Shown here: positions 4,541-5,109 of the stretch, piece by piece
How the letters are laid out: each line of letters opens with the position of its first letter
Numbering within the stretch: the stretch's first letter is position 1
DNA from: Actinomycetota bacterium
GTDB lineage: Bacteria > Actinomycetota > Actinomycetes > Streptosporangiales > Streptosporangiaceae
Assembly: GCA_003168295.1 (NCBI GenBank)
Contig: PMST01000459.1
Location: forward strand, 3,298 to 8,406
Direction of reading: 5' to 3'
DNA length: 5,109 bases
Translations under genes and position numbers: made by a program
The notes under the pieces: model-generated
Databases searched by the model: none
What the model saw: only the letters and a program-made list of their open reading frames with translations
Told to the model about the DNA's origin: nothing

Positions 4541-5109
4541 CTACGTGTGGACGCCCGAGTCCTGGCCCCACAGCTGGTGGTCATTGATGGTGCCGGGATC
4601 CGGGAGGCCGTTAGCGCCCTGGAAACCGGTCAGGTTGGCGACGGTCAGCGCCGGCCGCGGCATGTCGGTCGGGTAAGCGTTCGTCGGGTAGGTCAGCACG
4701 AACGGCTGAGAGAAGTTGTTGTCCGAGCCGTTGATCAGCGGAGCGTAGTCGTCGTCGACCGCGTCCGTGGAGTCGATGATCCAGACCGTCCGGCCGGAAA
4801 CGCCGCAGGGCTGCAGCGTGACCTTCTCGCCCGCGGTGGCCGTGGCGGCCACACCGGCGCACAGACCGCTGTCCACACCGTAAGGCGAGTACTCGACCTC
4901 GTACGCCTCCAGGTCCGGGAAAGGGTCGGCACACGGCGGCGTGTCCCCTGGAATGATGGTCCCTTCGCAGCCCGCCCCGCCGTAGTGCAGATCCAGCGCG
5001 TCGGAGACCAGGCCGGCCGCGTTGAAGTCCGACACCAGGCCCTGGTCGGAGACGGTGTAGTCCTCGGCCGGGTCGCCGTTGGACGTACGGAACAGGATCT
5101 GCGGCTGGC
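4541..5109 (-). CDS. Secreted Cys-rich paralogue D (N-terminus outside window)
   Basis: Partial gene; the last 188 residues and the TAG stop are visible, and the start and signal peptide lie beyond base 5109. The reading frame is open to the window edge, so the GTG at 5035 is not the start. The visible part begins in the conserved block QPQILFRTSNGDPAEDY. It continues with GLVSDFNAAGLVSDALDLHYGGAGC, almost the same as copy C, a second loop cysteine (PPCADPF), YSPYGVDSGLC, LQPCG, VWIID, LINGSDNNFSQPFVL and YPTDMPRPAL. It ends in a tail of its own, LWGQDSGVHT. It resembles copy C most closely and lacks the Pro/Thr insertion. The function is unknown; export is inferred from the paralogues. Confidence 0.88.
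   Translation of the reverse strand, partial: QPQILFRTSNGDPAEDYTVSDQGLVSDFNAAGLVSDALDLHYGGAGCEGTIIPGDTPPCADPFPDLEAYEVEYSPYGVDSGLCAGVAATATAGEKVTLQPCGVSGRTVWIIDSTDAVDDDYAPLINGSDNNFSQPFVLTYPTNAYPTDMPRPALTVANLTGFQGANGLPDPGTINDHQLWGQDSGVHT

Noticed and set aside
1..5109. Insertion sequence, CRISPR array, tRNA or rRNA
   Set aside because: No transposase motifs, no regularly spaced short repeats and no tRNA cloverleaf or rRNA sequence were seen. The repeats present are paralogous genes and their leaders.

Overview
The window has high GC content with GC-rich third codon positions. It carries a DUF6758-type protein next to a PHP-domain phosphoesterase, and GC-rich hairpins follow the genes. Together these suggest a high-GC Gram-positive actinobacterium (Streptomyces/Streptosporangiales-like). 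The genus cannot be fixed from the sequence. Every gene I can support lies on the minus strand, so transcription runs from high to low coordinates.

Layout in the direction of transcription: (1) copy D of a secreted-protein family, 3' part only (5109-4541), followed by a 17-bp perfect terminator-like hairpin. (2) Copy C, complete (4321-3497), with its own upstream region, a strong Shine-Dalgarno and a hairpin terminator. (3) A two-gene operon, a DUF6758 zinc-ribbon protein (3289-2642) and a PHP phosphoesterase (2636-1791), 5 bases apart. (4) Copy B, complete (1569-907), with a long AT-richer leader and a terminator with a T-run. (5) Copy A (607 to beyond base 1), with almost the same leader as B; its C-terminus lies outside the window. 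No stretch over 300 bases lacks a gene. The gaps (608-906, 1570-1790, 3290-3496, 4322-4540) hold the leaders and terminators listed.

The four paralogues A-D are small exported proteins that appear to be single transcription units. Each complete N-terminus has an MSIK-type signal peptide. The mature part has conserved blocks (EKVGQPLILFR, NSDPAEDF, YGVDSxLC, QPCG, LINGS, YPTDMPR) and paired cysteines. The LC...GT.V.LQPCG...W segment resembles a ricin-B/CBM13 beta-trefoil repeat, but the function is unknown. The PHP and DUF6758 genes look like ordinary chromosomal genes that the family has been duplicated around.

The most notable signal is in the leaders. A, B and C all carry, just upstream of the ribosome binding site, a hairpin with an identical 9-nt loop (GCGCAGGGT) on stems that differ by compensatory changes. 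Further upstream they share a 14-nt motif (TAGTCANNTACYGA). In A and B the whole ~200-base leader is about 92% identical, clearly more conserved than the proteins it precedes, and it contains a second large hairpin. This looks like a shared, possibly RNA-level control system for a family of secreted proteins. I do not recognise it as a described motif.
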